This document shows, in pieces, positions 6,370-8,054 of a DNA stretch of 8,054 nt. The notes below the pieces were generated by a model. It searched no databases. It saw only the letters and a list, made by a program, of their open reading frames with translations, and was not told the origin of the DNA. The position numbers and the translations under genes are program-made. Numbering within the stretch: the stretch's first letter is position 1; each line of letters begins with the position of its first letter. Origin of the DNA: an uncultured Flavobacteriales bacterium (GTDB taxonomy: Bacteria > Bacteroidota > Bacteroidia > Flavobacteriales_D > Crocinitomicaceae); contig CAJWCX010000042.1 of NCBI GenBank assembly GCA_913031405.1, forward strand, positions 1 to 8,054, written 5' to 3'.

Positions 6370-6401
6370 CAAAAGTATGAATTTTTATCTAACTTTCCCA
6401 A
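6370..6401 (-). promoter_or_regulatory. Bacteroidota-type promoter for the leftward glmS operon
   Basis: On the minus strand TTG (6399-6401) is followed by 21 nt and then TACTTTTG (6370-6377), an exact match to TAnnTTTG with standard spacing. Transcription would start near 6364 and leave a leader of roughly 11 nt before the ATG at 6352. This promoter would serve the half-length synthase, DUF4270, glmS and perhaps the nuclease-like gene. Confidence 0.75.
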
Positions 6402-6408
6402 AAAGACA

Positions 6409-6416
6409 TAGCTTTG
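6409..6416 (+). promoter_or_regulatory. -7 element for panC
   Basis: TAGCTTTG is an exact TAnnTTTG match placed 21 nt before the panC ATG, so transcription would start near 6422 with a leader of about 16 nt. No exact TTG lies 17-23 nt upstream; the region is a T-rich run (6382-6386) that overlaps the spacer of the opposing promoter. The two divergent promoters could therefore compete for polymerase. Confidence 0.6.
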
Positions 6417-6437
6417 TGCCTCATTATCAGTTGAAAA

Positions 6438-7307
6438 ATGGAGACTTTTAGAACTTTTGATGACTTTGATGACTTAAAAACTCATGTTGAGGAATTTTAC
6501 TCCGGAAGAAAAATTGGACTCGTACCCACCATGGGCGCCCTCCACATTGGCCATATTTCTCTTGTGGAAAGAGCCTCGAAAGAAAATGATTTCGTTATCG
6601 TAACCATCTTCGTAAACCCCAAGCAATTTAACAACAAGTCGGACCTTAGCTCCTACCCAAGAACCATTGAAAGGGACAAAGCTCTTCTTAATCAGTTTAC
6701 TAATGTTGCAATTTGTATTCCAAAAGAGAATTCTGTCTACCCAGAACCCGATCCATACCTAGGTGTTGACCTAGGGCATCTAGACGAGGTACTTGAGGGA
6801 TGTTATCGGCCTGGTCACTTCCAAGGTGTTTCACATGTCGTTCACAACCTGTTTTATTTGACCAATCCCTCATCCGCATACTTTGGATTAAAGGACATTC
6901 AACAATTTGCTGTCATAAAAAAAATGAATGAAATTACTGGTCTGAATATTGAATTGATAGGTTGTCCAACCATTAGGAGTAAGGAAGGATTAGCTTTGAG
7001 CAGCAGAAATGAAAAGCTCAGCAATGAAGGGCTTCGCCAGTCCCTTATTATCATCAAAACCCTTCGTTTTGTTGAGGAAAATAAAACGCAATATAGTCCT
7101 GATGATTTAAAAAACAAAGCCATTGAGTTCTTTCAAGAGGGAAACCTAAAACTCGAATACCTGGACATTGTTAACGCGAAAACATTCAAGCAAATTAGAA
7201 ACTTTGAAGAGCCAAGCGTTTGTTGCATTGCGGCCTATTGTGAAAATATCAGGCTGATTGATAATGTTTTATTAGAAAGCGTGTTGGATAACGAGAAATT
7301 AAAATGA
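6438..7307 (+). CDS. panC: Pantothenate synthetase (pantoate-beta-alanine ligase)
   Basis: PanC joins pantoate and beta-alanine with ATP to make pantothenate, the coenzyme A precursor. The 289-residue length is normal. Family motifs appear in order: VPTMGALHIGH (29-39, nucleotidyl-transferase histidines H36 and H39), FVNPKQF (58-64), YPRT (73-76), EG-x-x-RPGHFQGV (120-131), FG-x-KD-x-QQ (149-156), RSKEGLALSSRN (180-191) and RLIDN near residue 275. One oddity is L151 in FGLKDIQQ, where most PanC proteins, including E. coli, have Glu (FGEKD). The lysine and aspartate after it and both glutamines are kept, so activity is likely retained. The stop overlaps the next ATG (ATGA), coupling it to the membrane protein. 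panD, which would supply beta-alanine, is not adjacent. Confidence 0.97.
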   Translation: METFRTFDDFDDLKTHVEEFYSGRKIGLVPTMGALHIGHISLVERASKENDFVIVTIFVNPKQFNNKSDLSSYPRTIERDKALLNQFTNVAICIPKENSVYPEPDPYLGVDLGHLDEVLEGCYRPGHFQGVSHVVHNLFYLTNPSSAYFGLKDIQQFAVIKKMNEITGLNIELIGCPTIRSKEGLALSSRNEKLSNEGLRQSLIIIKTLRFVEENKTQYSPDDLKNKAIEFFQEGNLKLEYLDIVNAKTFKQIRNFEEPSVCCIAAYCENIRLIDNVLLESVLDNEKLK

Positions 7308-8054
7308 AAAAAATAAAACTAAATACCCTTGTTAAGTTTCTGACATCTCTCGGTCTAGGCGTTTACCTCACCTGGTATTTGTTTGATGTAATGACCGAAA
7401 AAGACCTGAGGGTATTTAAAACTGCAATACTCAACTCGAATTATGGATGGATCGCCTTGTCTTTGTTTTTAGCTCTACTCTCCTACTTTTCTAGAGCCTA
7501 TCGCTGGGGATACACACTTTGGCCCATGAACTATAAAAGCTCCTTTAAGAACCAATACCATTCCTTGATGATTGGATACCTGGTTAATATGACCATTCCT
7601 CGTGCAGGAGAGTTTTCTAGGGCTGTCATGCTTAAAAGATCAGACAATATTCCCATAGGTCCCGGATTTGGAACCATTGTTACCGAACGTATCGTTGATA
7701 TGCTCCTCTTGTTTTCACTATCGGTGATTGCCGTATTGATTAGCCCAAAAGAAACCACATTGATCTTTGGGCGGCTCAAGGAAAGTTTTTTAGGTGGGAC
7801 AAATGAGTCAAGTAATTCAGACTTCTGGTGGTGGTTTCTTCTTGGGGTATTGGTTCTTTTGATTATTGTTGTGTTCAATAAAAATATTCGTTCACGTATA
7901 TATGACTTTATTAAATCGTTGAAGGAGGGCGTTTCTTCCATCTTTAAGGTTAAGCAATATGGCGCCTACACCCTTCATACCCTTTTCATTTGGGTCGCGT
8001 ATCTCGTTATGTTTGCCCTACCTTTTTATGCCATGGAAGAAACAGCTAACATAC
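7304..8054 (+). CDS. Flippase-like / LPG-synthase transmembrane-domain protein (3' end beyond window)
   Basis: The frame opens at the ATG overlapping the panC stop by 4 nt and runs 250 codons to the window edge without a stop, so the C-terminus is missing. The protein is strongly hydrophobic, with probable membrane segments near residues 9-28, 47-63, 129-147, 174-191 and 223-243. It carries the conserved pattern of the lysylphosphatidylglycerol-synthase transmembrane family: R64-AYRW, MIGYLVNMTIPRAGEFSRA (89-107) and TIVTERIVDM (124-133). No soluble aminoacyl-transferase domain is visible in this portion, and stand-alone members of the family are generally annotated as flippase-like proteins of unknown substrate. 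Its position after panC is typical for the phylum. A complete family member has about 310-330 residues, so roughly a quarter is likely cut off. Confidence 0.9.
   Translation, partial: MKKIKLNTLVKFLTSLGLGVYLTWYLFDVMTEKDLRVFKTAILNSNYGWIALSLFLALLSYFSRAYRWGYTLWPMNYKSSFKNQYHSLMIGYLVNMTIPRAGEFSRAVMLKRSDNIPIGPGFGTIVTERIVDMLLLFSLSVIAVLISPKETTLIFGRLKESFLGGTNESSNSDFWWWFLLGVLVLLIIVVFNKNIRSRIYDFIKSLKEGVSSIFKVKQYGAYTLHTLFIWVAYLVMFALPFYAMEETANI

Noticed and set aside
6201..6401. 66-codon minus-strand frame overlapping the start of the half-length synthase
   Set aside because: It is an out-of-frame shadow of that gene and would begin upstream of the predicted transcription start.
6899..7123. Minus-strand open frame inside panC
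   Set aside because: It is antisense to conserved PanC motifs, with a composition typical of a shadow frame.
7531..7941. 136-codon minus-strand open frame
   Set aside because: It lies antisense within the flippase-like gene, which has clear family motifs and membrane segments on the + strand. The antisense product is Arg/Ser-rich without recognisable features.

Overview
The window looks like a chromosomal segment of a marine or environmental member of the Bacteroidota, most likely a flavobacterium. The evidence is the low G+C content, A-rich gene starts without clear Shine-Dalgarno sequences, promoter -7 elements of the TAnnTTTG type, a DUF4270 lipoprotein, and the neighbourhood of panC, a half-length glycogen-synthase-like protein, DUF4270 and glmS, which is characteristic of this phylum.

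The right half (about 2393-8054) is a conserved housekeeping block built around a divergent promoter region at 6353-6437. Leftward run the starch-synthase-N-terminal-domain protein, the DUF4270 lipoprotein and glmS (glucosamine-6-phosphate synthase), with gaps of only 9 and 3 nt. Rightward run panC (pantothenate synthesis) and, with an ATGA overlap, a multi-pass flippase-like membrane protein that is cut by the window end. panD, which commonly sits between the last two in related genomes, is not there.

The left half (1-2392) is accessory in character: short genes with wide spacing. On the + strand are a small secreted protein that looks like a beta barrel, a DUF1569/DinB-like protein and a small lipoprotein with an EF-hand-like loop. 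On the - strand, 25 nt behind glmS, lies an AT-rich 149-residue protein with a PD-(D/E)XK-type nuclease signature (D53, E75, K77).

The most interesting stretch is about 1696-2395, immediately downstream of glmS. It holds the nuclease-like gene, an 11-bp perfect inverted repeat flanking it, a convergent open frame without a proper start that overlaps the nuclease gene's end by 15 nt, and a short minus-strand peptide plus stop (KSLTVE-stop) nearly identical to the universal GlmS C-terminus (KSVTVE-stop). Together these suggest insertion or decay of a small nuclease-bearing element at the glmS 3' end. The parts support partly competing explanations and none is proven from the sequence alone.
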